A stretch of 64,000 nt of DNA from CBDDEH01 sp965226865 (GTDB lineage: Bacteria > Chloroflexota > Dehalococcoidia > Lucifugimonadales > JAGWBF01), in assembly GCA_965226865.1 (NCBI GenBank), contig CBDDEH010000004.1, positions 1,054,001 through 1,118,000 on the forward strand, read 5' to 3'. Under the pieces are notes generated by a model. It did not search any database. It had not been told where the DNA came from and saw only the letters and a list, made by a program, of their open reading frames with translations. Below, in pieces: positions 29,334 to 40,580 of this stretch. A program made the translations under genes and the position numbers. Every line of letters starts with the position of its first letter. The stretch's first letter is position 1.

Positions 29334-29882
29334 ATGCAGGAAGATGTTCAAGGTAACAGATCAGACACGCAATCCTTCCTTAGTACCTTCTTCGGTGCCG
29401 TACTGTGTGCCGGAGCAGTGGTTCTGGGCATCCTGGGAGTCCTCTACTTCGTGGACCGCGTGCAACACCACCTCGAACTGAATGAACAGAGAGCTGCCTG
29501 GCCCACCGTCCAGGGCAAAGTAGTTTCGTCAAAGGCCTGGGTGCAACATGGGGACTACTCGGACTGGCTGAACGTGACGGTCAAGTTTGCCTATGACGTA
29601 GACGGTCGTATCTATTCCGCAGAGCAGAAGTGGTCGGGCTCGTGTGCGGGTTGTGGCAAGAAAACCGTGAAAAAGACGGAGCGCAGATACGCCCCTAGGA
29701 CACTGATGACCGTCTCCTACGACCCGGCAAACCCGGGCGATGCGCTGATCAGGCCTAAAGGCTGGCCCGATGGGTGGCTAATCCTGGCGGTGCTGGCAGG
29801 TCTCGTAGGGCTGATCGCGGCTATTGTCGCCCTCACCCTCGCAGCATCCGCCATGAATACCTTCTCATCCCCGAATTGGTGA
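29334..29882 (+). CDS. DUF3592 membrane protein
   Basis: 182 residues. Hydrophobic helix at about residues 18-40 (FFGAVLCAGAVVLGILGVLYFV), an external or cytoplasmic beta domain (WPTVQGKVVSSKAW, VTVKFAYDVDGRIYSAEQ, VSYDPANPGDALI), and a second helix at about 148-175. This order is the DUF3592 pattern; function unknown. Between the beta strands a CAGC pair may bind metal. AGGAGGTG ribosome site precedes the ATG. First gene of the rightward TelA/VWA cluster. Confidence 0.75.
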   Translation: MQEDVQGNRSDTQSFLSTFFGAVLCAGAVVLGILGVLYFVDRVQHHLELNEQRAAWPTVQGKVVSSKAWVQHGDYSDWLNVTVKFAYDVDGRIYSAEQKWSGSCAGCGKKTVKKTERRYAPRTLMTVSYDPANPGDALIRPKGWPDGWLILAVLAGLVGLIAAIVALTLAASAMNTFSSPNW

Positions 29883-29948
29883 CCGTGTGGCGTTTCACGC
29901 CACAGAAGCGGTCGATAAGACTATTCAATGCGCAGGCAGGAGGAACAC

Positions 29949-30879
29949 ATGAAAGGGAACTCTGAACCCGAGGAGAAGCTCAGCGGAAATTCTCGCCTGA
30001 TGGATATGGAAAGCCTGTCCGAGCCGGCTATCAAACGGCAGTTGTTGTCGGACGCTGTCCAACACCCAGCCACCCTGCTGCCACTGGCCGGTTTCGTCAT
30101 GTCGGCCCTCTACATGGTACTGGTCTCGCCGATTCTCGGAGGGGGACGTGTGGCGATGGTACTCCTTGCCATCTCAGGCGTTCTGGCCACAGATGGCTTC
30201 GTCTGGCGCTACGTCCTCCGCTACACCGAGGAGTACGCCAAGAGGGCACGAGAGCTAATGGACCTTCTGGATGAGGAACGGGCGCGGTTGGAGAAAGCGG
30301 AGGTGGGACAACTGCGAGATGCCCTTCAAAGGGGATTCTCCAACGTTGGCTCGGCTGAGGGCCTGAAGGCTTTGACACAGCTTGTAGACGAATACGAAGA
30401 GCTACAGCCCGCCCTCGGTCAAAAGCGGGATACCGATCTCCTGTCCACGTCCCTTGTCCCCTCCCTGGCAGGGGAGACCTATAGGCAGGGACTCAATGTC
30501 CTGTCCGATGCGCTGGAACTGATGAGGGCGGCCCGCACCCCGGACAGAGAGACTGGAAAGAGAGATCACCGGCCTGGAAAGGGAAGTCGAGGCCTTGGAA
30601 GCAGATGAAAGCCAGGCCGAACGGCTCAGGATTAAGGAAGACACCCTGGCCTCTCACAGACAGCGCCTGGGCATCCTGGAACAGCTCCAACTGAGCGTCG
30701 ACCAGCTACTTTTCCAGGCCGGACGATGCGAGGCCTCGCTCCACCGAACCCGCATCGAGCTGGCCGCTATCAGGATCGGTAGCTCGGAGACGAGCGTGGA
30801 CTCGGTCACCGAGGCCCTGCGGCGGACTATTCAACAGGCAAAGGAGGTGCAAGACGAGCTGAGAAGGCTCGGCTACTGA
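29949..30879 (+). pseudogene. Membrane-anchored coiled-coil protein, frameshifted
   Basis: True start is probably ATG 29949 with AGGAGG 6 bases before it. Residues 1-45 polar, two helices at about 46-95 (LPLAGFVMSALYMVLVSPIL, VAMVLLAISGVLATDGFVW), then a long coiled coil. The first frame runs to 30608; the second, to 30879, restores a clean coiled coil (RLEREITGLEREVEALEADE). The break is near 30548. Rejoined length about 310 residues. It occupies the place of xpaC in xpaC-telA pairs of other bacteria, but I cannot show homology to XpaC. Confidence 0.6.
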
Positions 30880-30904
30880 ACCCAAAAACTCAGGATAGGG
30901 AAAC

Positions 30905-32121
30905 ATGGAACACCAAAACATTGCCAAATTACTAAAGGAGATAAAGGTTACGGAAAATCGACCTGAGGGCGTAAATGAGAGCACAACAGTTGTATCCACC
31001 GTTCCCGCGGATAGCAAGGAACCGACACTACCCAAAGGCATCAACGAGGTAGAGGAGCAGGACCTGAAGGACCGCGCCCTTACTCTCGTAACCGAGCTTG
31101 CCGAGGCGGACGGCGGCAGGGAGATGGAGCTGACCGACGGCATCACCAGCCTCGGCGTCCAGGCCCAACGAAGGGCAGGGACTGAGCTGGACCTCCTGAG
31201 GGGCCGGGTCGGTGAAATGCTAGGCGGAGGGGCGCTGGAAACGAAATCTCCAAGGACATAGTGGAGCTACGCGTGACGCTCCACCGGATCAATCCCCACG
31301 AGGTGGGCAAGATGGCCTTCACCAGGCGGATTCTTGGGAGAGTCCCATTGGTTGGGGAGACGGCCTTGAAGACCCTGGAGAAAATCGCTGTTCGTTACGA
31401 GCCCGTCTCCAGGCAGGTCTCCCTCATAGAGACCAAGCTACGCGAGGGGCGGCTGATGCTGGCCAAGGACAACGTGGAGCTGAGGAAGCTGTACGAGCAT
31501 GTAGAGGAGCAGCAACTGCCCATCCAGAAGAACGCCTATCTGGGTGAACTGGTGGTGCAGCAGCTCAGCGACCTGCTGGAGCGCACCGAAGACTCACTCA
31601 AGAAAGAACGTATCCGCAACGTTCTGCACGACGTGGCCATGCGGGTGCAGGACCTGCGCACCATGGAGGTGGTACACATCCAGTTCTTCGTCAGCATCGA
31701 GATGACCCGCCAGAACAACAACCGGTTGGGGCAGTCGGTGGAGAGGACCTTGGCCCTGGGCACCAATGTGGCGCTGATTGGTCTGGCCATCCAGATGGCC
31801 CTTGTCCGGCAGAAGAACGTTCTAGTTGCCACCCGGCGGACCCAGGAGTTTTTGGGCAACCTGGTCGCGGCCAACGCTACAGCCCTTCGTCGCCACACCG
31901 ATGAGATTGGCGACGTGTACAACAACCCGGTCATCGCCATAGACAAGATCACCCAGGCCCACAACGACCTGATAGAGGCCATGGACGCTGCGGACCGGCT
32001 GAAGCTGGAAGGCATCGAGGCGGCCCGGGAGAACATCGCCAAGTTGAGCGTGCTCTCTGCTGACATGGACGAGAGGTCCAAGGGGCTACGCGAGGCCGAG
32101 GCCAAGTCTATCGAAGCATAG
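30905..32121 (+). pseudogene. TelA-like toxic anion resistance protein, frameshifted
   Basis: TelA/YaaN/KlaA family: cytoplasmic helical proteins linked to tellurite and other stress resistance. Two frames, 30905-31261 and on to 32121, join at GGNEISKDIVELR after a one-base loss in the GGAGGGGCG tract near 31225-31232, giving about 405 residues, the normal size. The second part has the family segments LGRVPLVG, KDNVELRKLYEH, LGELVVQQL, and QNNNRLGQSVERTLALGTNVALIGLAIQMAL. The original start (MEHQNIAKLLKEI) follows an AGGATAGGG site. The match to TelA is good; whether the frame is really broken needs reads. Confidence 0.78.
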
Positions 32122-32165
32122 CGACGAACGGAGCCAGAAGAAGAGATGAGTGAGAAGGAGGCACC

Positions 32166-33938
32166 ATGAGCGTTCATGAAGCCTATGAGTTCAATAGCAG
32201 GGGCTACTCAGAGATGACATCCAAGGCGAGCCCTGGGGTACCCGGGTGGGTGAGCTGGCTGGCCCTCATGCTGGTGTCTGTTTGCGCAGTGGCCTGGGCG
32301 CGGAATGAGTCGATTGTCGTCTGGCTACTGTCCGAGGGACTGGTCGAGGAGGCTGCGTCTGGCTCTTTGCCTACGGTTGTCGGATATTCCACTATAGCTG
32401 TGGGTGTGTTGAGCTTGATGGCTGCCTGGCGGATTTTCAGATGGAGCGGTTTGTTCGTCTACCGCTTGGGACCTGTTGAGACCTCGACGAGTTATCTGGG
32501 CGAGGGGCTGAGGCCGGTGCTGACCCCTTTGTGGGTTCTGGCAACCACCTCTGTGCGAGCCGTAAGTAGGCTGCTGGCGACACTGTTTCGCCCCGTACGG
32601 CTGGGGTTTTCGGCCTTCATTCGAGCTGTCAACTTGGCACTAAGGTATACACGGATGGGAATCTCCGCCGTCCTCGGTGCCATATGGCTCGGGTCGTCCA
32701 CCGCGGCCCGAGTCGTGAGCTCGGCGCTGGGCTCTATGTGGTTGCGGGTTCTCGCCCTGGCAACCGTGATCGGCTACATAGGACGGGGCGTTGGCGCCTT
32801 CGCCAAGGTAGCTGGTCTTGCGCTGATCTTGGGTATCTACGCCATCCTCTACCCTGTATGGCTGGGGCCAGTTCAACCGTTCGGGTCATCAGTCTGGTGG
32901 GGCGCTATCTGGAGGTAGGTGGCTCAAACGTAGCCGGTTACTTGCGCCTTGGGGTCTCCATCATCACAGGGCGCCTACGGGTCGGCGTTTCAATGATGGT
33001 TGAGGCCGCCAGATCTGGCCTTCAGCACATATGGTCGCGCCTTTCGACGGCCTTCGGCTACGTCCGGTTAGCCGTCACCATTGCCCTACGTCCTATGTTC
33101 CTGGGGATTTCTCAGGCTCACAGCTACATGAAGGTGGGACTGTCCACTGTCTTTCGATCTGTCGGCCTGGCGCTTGGCTACGTAGGTCGGGGGTTCGATG
33201 CTGTTCTTCGCTACCTAGGGTCAAGGGGTTCAATGGCTGTGGGGTATGTGGGAGTGGGGGTGTCTACCATCAAGGTTCACCTCTGGCGCGGTGCCTCAAC
33301 CGTCATGGGGTACATACGGTCGGGAGTCCTTGCCATCAGGCGGGCTGCCCGTAATGTGCTGGGCTATCTAAGGCTTGGTATGTCCGCAATCGTCCGCCCC
33401 CTGTGGCTGGGCTTCTTGGACTTGATACGCCTTGCCAAGCTGGGCGTCTCAGCACTCTTTAGGTTCCTGCAGAGAGGTATCGCGACGCTCACCAAAGCCA
33501 CCGGCGCAGGGCTCCACCCTCTATGGCTGGGGGCTGCATCCATGGTCCGGATACTATGGCTAGGGTTCTCCAGCATCGTCAAGTCCGCCGGGATGGGACT
33601 CTTGATGGTCGCCAAGGCCATTACTGTGCTGCTCGGATACGTGTGGCTGGGAGTCTCCACAGTCCTGGGGTACCTGGAACAAGGTATCTCGACCCTAGCC
33701 AAAGCCACCGGCATAGCGTTGCTCCCCGTCTGGCTGGGGGCTTCAACCATCGTAGGTTACCTGTGGCTCAGTGTTTCCACGACCGTTCTCATTTTCCGCT
33801 GGACTATGGGCGCCGCCGGACAGGGCGTGTCGATGGCCATTCGAGGGTTGAAGAGAGCTGGGTTCCTTGCGATACGGACAGTCCGGACCGCCTATGGAGT
33901 GGTACCGGACCTAGGGAGAATAACCATTTTGTTAATAA
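32166..33938 (+). pseudogene. Membrane protein made of short WLG/GYL helical repeats, frameshifted
   Basis: Starts MSVHEAYEFN at 32166 after AGGAGGCACC. Two ordinary hydrophobic helices (about residues 27-45 and 68-82) are followed by roughly 500 residues of repeated amphipathic units of about 15-22 residues, e.g. PLWLGFLDLIRLAKLGVSAL, VWLGVSTVLGYLEQGISTL, VWLGASTIVGYLWLSVSTT. A single G missing in the GGGG at 32864-32867 shifts the frame after YPVWLG. A TAATAA at 33933-33938 lies in the original frame just before the next gene's ribosome site, so a second shift probably hides the natural stop. I know no named family for it. Confidence 0.6.
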
Positions 33939-33961
33939 AGGAAGGGAAGGGGGTACCTACA

Positions 33962-35801
33962 ATGTCTGACTTCAATCTGACCAGTCAACGATTGCTCTCG
34001 CTGGTCGTAACCGTGCTGGTGATCTTCGCCGTCTCTTCCGTTCTGGTGAGGGTCCTCTGGCCCGCTCCGCCGGAACCTCGCGTCGAGGTTGTCCACTGGG
34101 CTACCGGCCACCTGATGAGAGATGGGCTGCTGCCCGATATGGCAACCCAGTTCAACAAGGCCGGCCACAGGACCAAGTCGGGTAAGAAGATCGTGTTGGA
34201 CGTCCATAATGTCCCTTCAGAGCTGCAGGCCGAGTTCCTGACCCCACGAGTGGAAAACGGAACAAGAATCGATCTCCACAATATAACCGATGGGTATGTC
34301 GATCGGAGGACCTCGGACACGGACCCCACCATCGTTACGCCTTCGAGCGCCCACTGGCTGGTCTCCGTCAACCACGAAGTCGGCCGCGACGTGGTGGACC
34401 TAAGCGCGGCTCAGAGCATCGTTCGCCCGGTCATAGGCATCGTCACCTACGAGGAGATGGCGAGATGCCTGGGCTGGCCGGAGAAGGAGATTGGCTATGC
34501 CGATATCCTGGCGTTGCGGGCCGACCCGACTACCTCCAGCACCGGCCGCAGCCTGCACCTTGCTCTCTACTCCTTCGCTGCAGCCAAACCGCCGGAGGAA
34601 CTTGGTCTGGAAGACGTGAATGACCCGTCGGTGGTTGCATACGTCAAGCGGTTCCAAAGCATGATAGACCACTATCTGATAGGAACTACCGTCTTGAACA
34701 CGAAGATCCATCAGGGGCCCCGCTACGGCCACTTCTTTATCATGCCCGAGGACAACCTAATCCACCTGTATGAGGGGACCGAACGTGCCTTCGTCAACGG
34801 GAAGAAAGTCACCCCCCCCCTCCCATCTCCCACCGCATGGTGATGATCTACCCCAAGGAAGGCTCGATGCCCCGCAAGAACTGCGCCTGCATCGTTCAGG
34901 CAGACTGGGTGACCGAAGAGCAGGTCGAGGCGGCCCATATGTGGATAGACTTCATCAGGGAAGACGAGCAGCAACGGGCTTTCATGGCAGCGGGCTTCCG
35001 GCCCGGGACAGACATCTCTCTCACCGATCCCGCGAGCAAGATTACCAGTCGGTACGGGCTGGACCCGACAAAACCGACCTCGGAGGTCAATCCTTCGCTG
35101 ATCGACCCGGGTGTCGCGGCAGCCATAGACGAATCCTGGGAGGACGTGAAGAGGCCGGCGATCGTGACCTTCGTCGTGGACACGTCGGGGTCCATGCTGG
35201 GCACCAAACTCAAACAGGCCAAGGATGGACTGATGCGTGCCCTTGATAGGATGAGCAGGAATAATCAGGTCGGCCTGGTTATCTTCGATGACCAGGTCAA
35301 CACCCGTATCCCGGTTGCGCCTCTCGTGGAAGGTCGCTTTGAGATAGCAGACGCCGTGGAGGGGATGCGGGCCAGAGGCTCGACCGCTTTGTACGACGCC
35401 ATCAAGGCCGGTATCGAGATGACGGACGTCGCGGAGGGCGAATCATACGCCATTCGCGCTGTCGTTGTCCTGACGGACGGGCAGGCTAACCACTGCAAGA
35501 CTCGGCTGGACGACCTGATAGAGATGGAGGCCGATGAGCTCCCCATCCAGAGTTTTTCGGGTTGCGAGGGTGAGTCAATGGCAGAACGAGAAGGCGGGAC
35601 CAGAGTCGACAAGAGAATGGTAATCGGCACCGGGCTGACATCGGAGACCAGCCATACCATACAGATCTTCTACATAGGTATCGGAGACGACTCGGACATG
35701 GAGATCGGCCGTATGCTGGCCGGAGCGACCGGGCAGAATTTCAGGGGGTAGCGGAGGATGACCTAGCCAATCTGCTGGAAGAGTTCAGCGGGTACTTCTA
35801 A
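33962..35801 (+). pseudogene. Solute-binding plus VWA domain protein, twice frameshifted
   Basis: ATG 33962 follows GGAAGGGAAGGGGG. Residues about 12-32 form a membrane anchor (LLSLVVTVLVIFAVSSVLV). Then a periplasmic-binding-like domain (VVHWATGHLMRDGLLPDMATQFNKAG) and a von Willebrand A domain with the MIDAS residues DTSGSM, a Thr in RGSTALYDAI and Asp in VLTDGQAN. A run of nine C (34812-34820) breaks the frame; ten would rejoin it as PPISHRMVMIYPKEGS. Near the end five G instead of six (35744-35748) cause an early stop; restored, it ends GVAEDDLANLLEEFSGYF at 35801. Extracytoplasmic, probably the sensing partner of the TelA cluster (inference). Confidence 0.75.
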
Positions 35802-35810
35802 AGGGAATGT

Positions 35811-36064
35811 GGGGGGCACCCCCACACCCCGGCAGGGGGCTGAGCCCCCTGCACCCCGATGTCGGTCAAAGCGGTTGCCGGACGATACAACCTCGTGGGC
35901 AACCCGTTGAGCCAGAAGTGTTAATTGGTGGAGACCACGCTCTGGTTCGACTGGCTCACCATGAACGGCATAGGAGGGCACCTTGAGCCGTTATCGAGGG
36001 TCAATGTGGGCACTGGGTCTGGTTTCCAACCGGATCATCATGAGCTCGTCGAAGGATGGCGGGA
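35811..36064. repeat. Repeat-rich intergenic region: MITE-like core and two facing REP-like sequences
   Basis: No gene. 35811-35856 is the G/C palindromic core of the MITE-like family in reverse orientation (GCAGGGGGCTGAGCCCCCTG at 35832-35851). REP-like GGTTCGACTGGCTCACCATG (35944-35963) and, facing it, TGAGCTCGTCGAAGGATGG (36041-36059) lie between the convergent VWA gene and nuoN. Confidence 0.55.
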
Positions 36065-37580
36065 CTAGGGCAGGATGGCGGAGGTGGCGGGCTCTATCGC
36101 TTCGAGGATCGGGAAGGGGTAGACCCCGACGAAGATGGTGCCCAGCACCAATATCACCAGCACTACCAGAAACAATGGCGACAACGACAGCTTGACTATG
36201 GTAGATACAGGAGCGCCGGAGCCGGCGGTATCCTCGGAACCACCCGCCGGTGCGAGGGCCCATTCTGGGACCGGATTAATGTACATCTGCTTTATGACCA
36301 TCAGATAGTAGTAGAGGGATATCAGGCTGTTGGTGATGGCGAGCCCTGCCAGCCAGAGGAGCCCCTCACTAGCCGCCGCGTTGAACAGATAGAACTTGGT
36401 GGTAAACCCTGCGAAGAAGGGCAGGCCAGCCAGAGAGAACATCCCAATGGCTATGGCTGCCGCGAGGAAGGGATTCCTGTCGGCCAGTCCCGCGAAGTCC
36501 GATATCTCCTCCCTGCCAGTTTGGTTGAAGGGGGCGATGACCCCTACGAAGACGACCAGGTTGGTAACGGCGTAACCCACCAGGTGCAGCATGACACCGT
36601 TGGAGCCCAGGGTGGAAAGGGCTGCTATTCCCACGAGCAGGAAGCCAACCTGACCCACGCTGGAGTAAGCCAGCAGCCGCTTGATGTTGCTCTGGGCCAT
36701 GGCGACCAGGTTTCCCACGGTCATGGTCAACGCCGCCAGGACGGCGACGACGATCTGCCAGTCATCTATGGACGGGAGGAAAGCCTCAGCGAATAGCCTG
36801 AGTATCAGAGCGAAGGCCGCCGCTTTAGAGCCGACAGCCAGATAGGCGGTCACCGGCAGAGGCGCACCCTCGTAAACGTCGGGAGCCCACATGTGGAAGG
36901 GCACAGCGGCAACCTTGAATCCCAGCCCCACCAAGATTAGAGCCAGCCCAACCCAAAGGGCCGGGCTTACATCTTCGGCAGTGGACAAGAAGGCGAATAT
37001 GTCCACGAAACGGGTCTCCTGAACAACGGTGTATAACATGCTCACGCCGAAGAGGAGAATCGCCGAGGACAGCGCGCCGATAAGAATGTACTTGACCCCC
37101 GCCTCGTTGGACTTGTCGTTGTCCCTGGCGTAGGAAACCATGATGTAGAAACTGAAGCTCATTAGCTCCAGGGTTATGTAGGCAGTCAGCAACTCCCCGG
37201 AAGACGCCAGGACATTCATCGCCAGTACCGAGAAGAGCACGATCCCGTAGTATTCACCGGGATGGCTGAGTTGCTTCTTCACATATTCCATCGAGCTAAG
37301 GATGATGAATATCCCAAGGGTCATGAAGAATACTTTGAAGAAGAGGGCATAAGAGTCGACGAAGACCAACCCACCGTACAGGGCCCTGGCTCTCGTCCCA
37401 CAGGAGTAGCAGAGAGAGGACAACGAGGCCCACGAGACCGGCTACGCTCATCCAACCCAGCAGGTTCTTCTTCTCGGGTGGCAAGATGAGGTCCACGGCA
37501 AAGACAAGAAAGGCCAGCCCAGCCAGGAGGAACTCCGGCAGCAGCAGGTGCAGGTTGGATGTTAGTAACGTCTCTGGCAT
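36065..37580 (-). pseudogene. nuoN: NADH-quinone oxidoreductase subunit N, frameshifted
   Basis: Proton-pumping antiporter-like subunit of complex I. ATG 37580 (MPETLLTSNLHLLLPEF) begins 5 bases after the nuoM stop. The frame is lost near 37383-37400: WDESQGP in one frame, ARALYGGLVFVDSYALFF in the next; removing one C in GAGCCAGG rejoins them. The remaining about 440 residues carry the family core (YITLELMSFSFYIMV, GLGFKVAAVPFHMWAPDVYEGAP, LLAYSSVGQVGFLL). Last gene of the leftward nuo operon. Confidence 0.88.
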
Positions 37581-37584
37581 ACCC

Positions 37585-39075
37585 TTAAAACACACTCAAA
37601 ACTTCGCCGACTCCCGTGTTGATCACGTCCATAAGCGGCGCCGGCCAAACTCCCACGAACAGAAGCACGAACACCAGCATCCCAGTCGCCCCCATCTCGA
37701 GGCGTGAGGCGTCTGCAAGATTCACCCATCTGGGGTCCTCAGGGCCAAAGAAAGCCTTGGCCAGGAGACGCAGGATATATACTGCGGTCAAAGCAGCGCC
37801 TATGACGGCCAGCACAGCCAGAGGCAGATAGGTCTTGAATGTCCCCGCGAACACCAGAAACTCCGCCACGAACCCGCTGAGCCCTGGCAAGCCCAGGGAT
37901 GTCAGACCCGCTATCGCGAAGAAGGTGGCTGTCACCCCCATGCGTTTGAAAAGGCCGCTAAGAACGCCGATATCCCGGACGTGAGTCCGGTCGTAGATCA
38001 CACCCACCAGGGCGAAGAAGAGGGTCGTCATGATACCGTGGGAGAACATCTGGAGGACCGCTCCTCCAACGCCCTGGGATGCAACGTAGCAATACCCATC
38101 AAGACGTATCCCATATGGCTGACGCTGGAGTAGCCAACCACGTACTTTAGATCTTGCTGGGACATCGCCGAAAAGGCGCCATACAGGACATTTACCGTAC
38201 CCAGCCCTATCAACACGGGCATCCAGGTGTCGGCGCCTTCAGGCAAGAGGACCATGCCGACGCGGATGATTCCATAGGCGCCCAGCTTCATAAGCACCCC
38301 GGCGTGGACCATGCTCACGGCGGTAGGAGCCGCGACGTGACCGTCGGGAGACCAGGTGTGGAAGGGCCAAAGGCCGGCCAGAACTCCAAACCCGCCCATG
38401 AAGAAGGGGAAGAAGAGGGTGTTGAAGTGCCTGTAGGCGTCGTTGAACTGCACGTCCTGAAGTGCTTCCATGGAGAACGTCGGCGTTCCAGCATCGCTGG
38501 CTGCCCAGTAGACCGCTAGGATGGCCACCCAGACCAGGACGCTTCCGGCAACCAGGTAGAGCATCAGCTTAAGGGCAGCGTACTCCTTGGCGCGGAAGAA
38601 GGTGCCAAAGTCGGTGCTACTACCCCAAACTCCTATCAGTAGATACATTGGCAATACGGCCAGCTCGTAGAAGAAGAAGAAGAACAAGTCACGGGTGACA
38701 AACACTCCGTAGACTCCAGAAACCAGAAGGAAGAAAAGTACGAAGAATTCCTTGGGGCGGTGTTGGATATTCCAGGAGACGAGCACGCCGGCAAACAAGA
38801 CGATGCCGGTCAATAGCACCATGGGAGCCGAGATGCCATCCAGGCCAAGGCTCAGGGATATGTTCAGGGGTTCTTCGATCCACTTGAAGGACTCAGTAAA
38901 CTGGAACCCCCCCCTCTTTGTAGTCGTAGAGAGCGAATATCACTACGCTCAAAACAAGAGTAGCGACCGCTACGAAGGCCGAGAAAAGTCTTATCTCCTT
39001 GTGCTTATGTGAGGGGAAGAATACGAGGGCCAGGGCGCCGACCAAAGGGAACAGAATCGTTAGGAAAAGGGCCAT
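37585..39075 (-). pseudogene. nuoM: NADH-quinone oxidoreductase subunit M, twice frameshifted
   Basis: Antiporter-like pump subunit. Start MALFLTILFPLVG at 39075. A run of eight G (38907-38914 on the complement) breaks the frame; seven would read EGGFQFTESFKWIEEPL, as expected of NuoM. The middle frame (38822-38028) has FYELAVLPMYLLIGVWG and GLWPFHTWSPDGHVAAPTAVSM. A second break near 38080 precedes SQGVGGAVLQMFSHGIM, part of the conserved core; one base is missing. Rejoined length about 497 residues, normal. Confidence 0.88.
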
Positions 39076-39081
39076 GATCTC

Positions 39082-40485
39082 TTAGCCGCCCTCGGCCAGC
39101 ACCCACCAGAGGACCGCCACGGCTACAGTACCCACAGCTATGCCCAGGGCATAGTTATAGACTCGTCCGGTTATGTGGTACCTGAGGTTGAGACCTGAGT
39201 TGCGCACCGAATCCCCTGTGCCATTGACCCCGACATCGTTAATGACGATGCGGTCGAAGAGGGCCACGAATTTGGCCAGGGCCAGAACGACCTTATCAAT
39301 ACCCCATTGGTAAAGTTCATCGAGATAGTACTTGTTGGAGACCACTTTGACCACGGCCGAAAAGCGAGCCTTCCAGGGGTCCAGGGATACCTGTTTGCTG
39401 ATGTACACCCGCCAAGCCAAACCAAAGGCCAAAGCCACCAAGGCGAGGGACCCCAGCGAAAGACCTACGTTGAACTCAAAATCGTGGGCCTTGTTGAAGA
39501 ATAGGAATGTCGCAAATCCGCCCGTATCGGTGATCTTGATAATGGTGAAGCCAAACAGGGTGGCCAACAGGGCAAGGACTGCCATTGGGCCAAGCATGGA
39601 AAAAGGCGACTCGTGGACGCCTTTGTTCTCATCCTTGAGATTCCCAAGGAATACGACAAAAACAGCCCGCGCCATATACATGGCGCTGAGGAACACCCCG
39701 ATGAAAACGATAGGAAGCAAGTAGCCGCGGTTATCGAGCACAGAGATCAGGATATCGTCCTTGCTCCAGAAGCCCGCGAATATGGGTATTCCGGCCAGAG
39801 ACAGCGCCCCAACAATGAAGGTCAGGGCTGTCCAAGGCATAACGTGCCTGAGCCCCCCCATCTTCCTGATGTCCGTCTCGTCGTGCATTCCGTGCATCAC
39901 ACTACCCGCACCAAGGAACAACAGCGCCTTGGAGAAAGCATGGGCCAGCAAATGGAATATCGCGGCCGTGTAACCGAAGACGCCTAGGGACACCATCATC
40001 AACCCCAAATGGCTGATGGTTGAATAAGCCAGGATGCGCTTGAGGTCCGTAACGGCCAGGGCCATAGTGGCGCTCATGATGGTCGTAATAAGACCGATGC
40101 CGGTGACTACCAGGAGGGAGTCGGCGCCTGCTTGGAATATAGGAAAGGAGCGGGCCACCAGATACACCCCGGCTGCGACTATCGTCGCAGCATGTATCAG
40201 TGCGCTGACGGGGCTAGGACCCTCCATGGCATCGGGGAGCCAGACGTGCAGGGGAAACTGGGCCGACTTACCCATCGCTCCCAGAAAGATCAGCAAGGCT
40301 GCGACGGTGGCGGTCCCTTCGCCGACCTCGCCCGAGGACACCGCCTGGAAGATGGTCGACATGTCGAAGGTGCCGACCTCCTTGAACAAGAGCAATATGC
40401 CCAACAGCAGGCCAACGTCACCAATACGCGTCGTGATAAAGGCCTTTTTGGCGGCTTCCATGGCGGGCCCTTCTAGGCTGTGCTC
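39082..40485 (-). pseudogene. nuoL: NADH-quinone oxidoreductase subunit L, 5' truncated
   Basis: Largest antiporter-like subunit, usually 600-680 residues. Here only the C-terminal about 465 remain, from SLEGPAMEAAKKAFITTRIGDVG onward, through FPLHVWLPDAMEGPSPVSALIHAATIVAAGVYL and the C-terminal lateral helix region. A stop lies at 40486-40488, and only about 95 bases separate this from the end of nuoK, so about 160 N-terminal residues are absent. The DNA at 40489-40580 does not encode NuoL N-terminal sequence in any frame I can read. A deletion or an assembly misjoin would explain it. ATG at 40461 could serve as an accidental start. Confidence 0.85.
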
Positions 40486-40580
40486 CTAGTAGATATCATC
40501 CGAATCCGTCACCGAAGTGTGTTTATTTATTGAGAGGAGATTGGTCTCCTCTGCAATCTCTGATGGGTGGGTTCTAAGCA

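Noticed and set aside
34812..34820. Poly-C tract as a phase-variation switch
   Set aside because: Possible for a surface protein, but similar tracts occur in nuoD and nuoM, where switching makes little sense; decay or read error is simpler.
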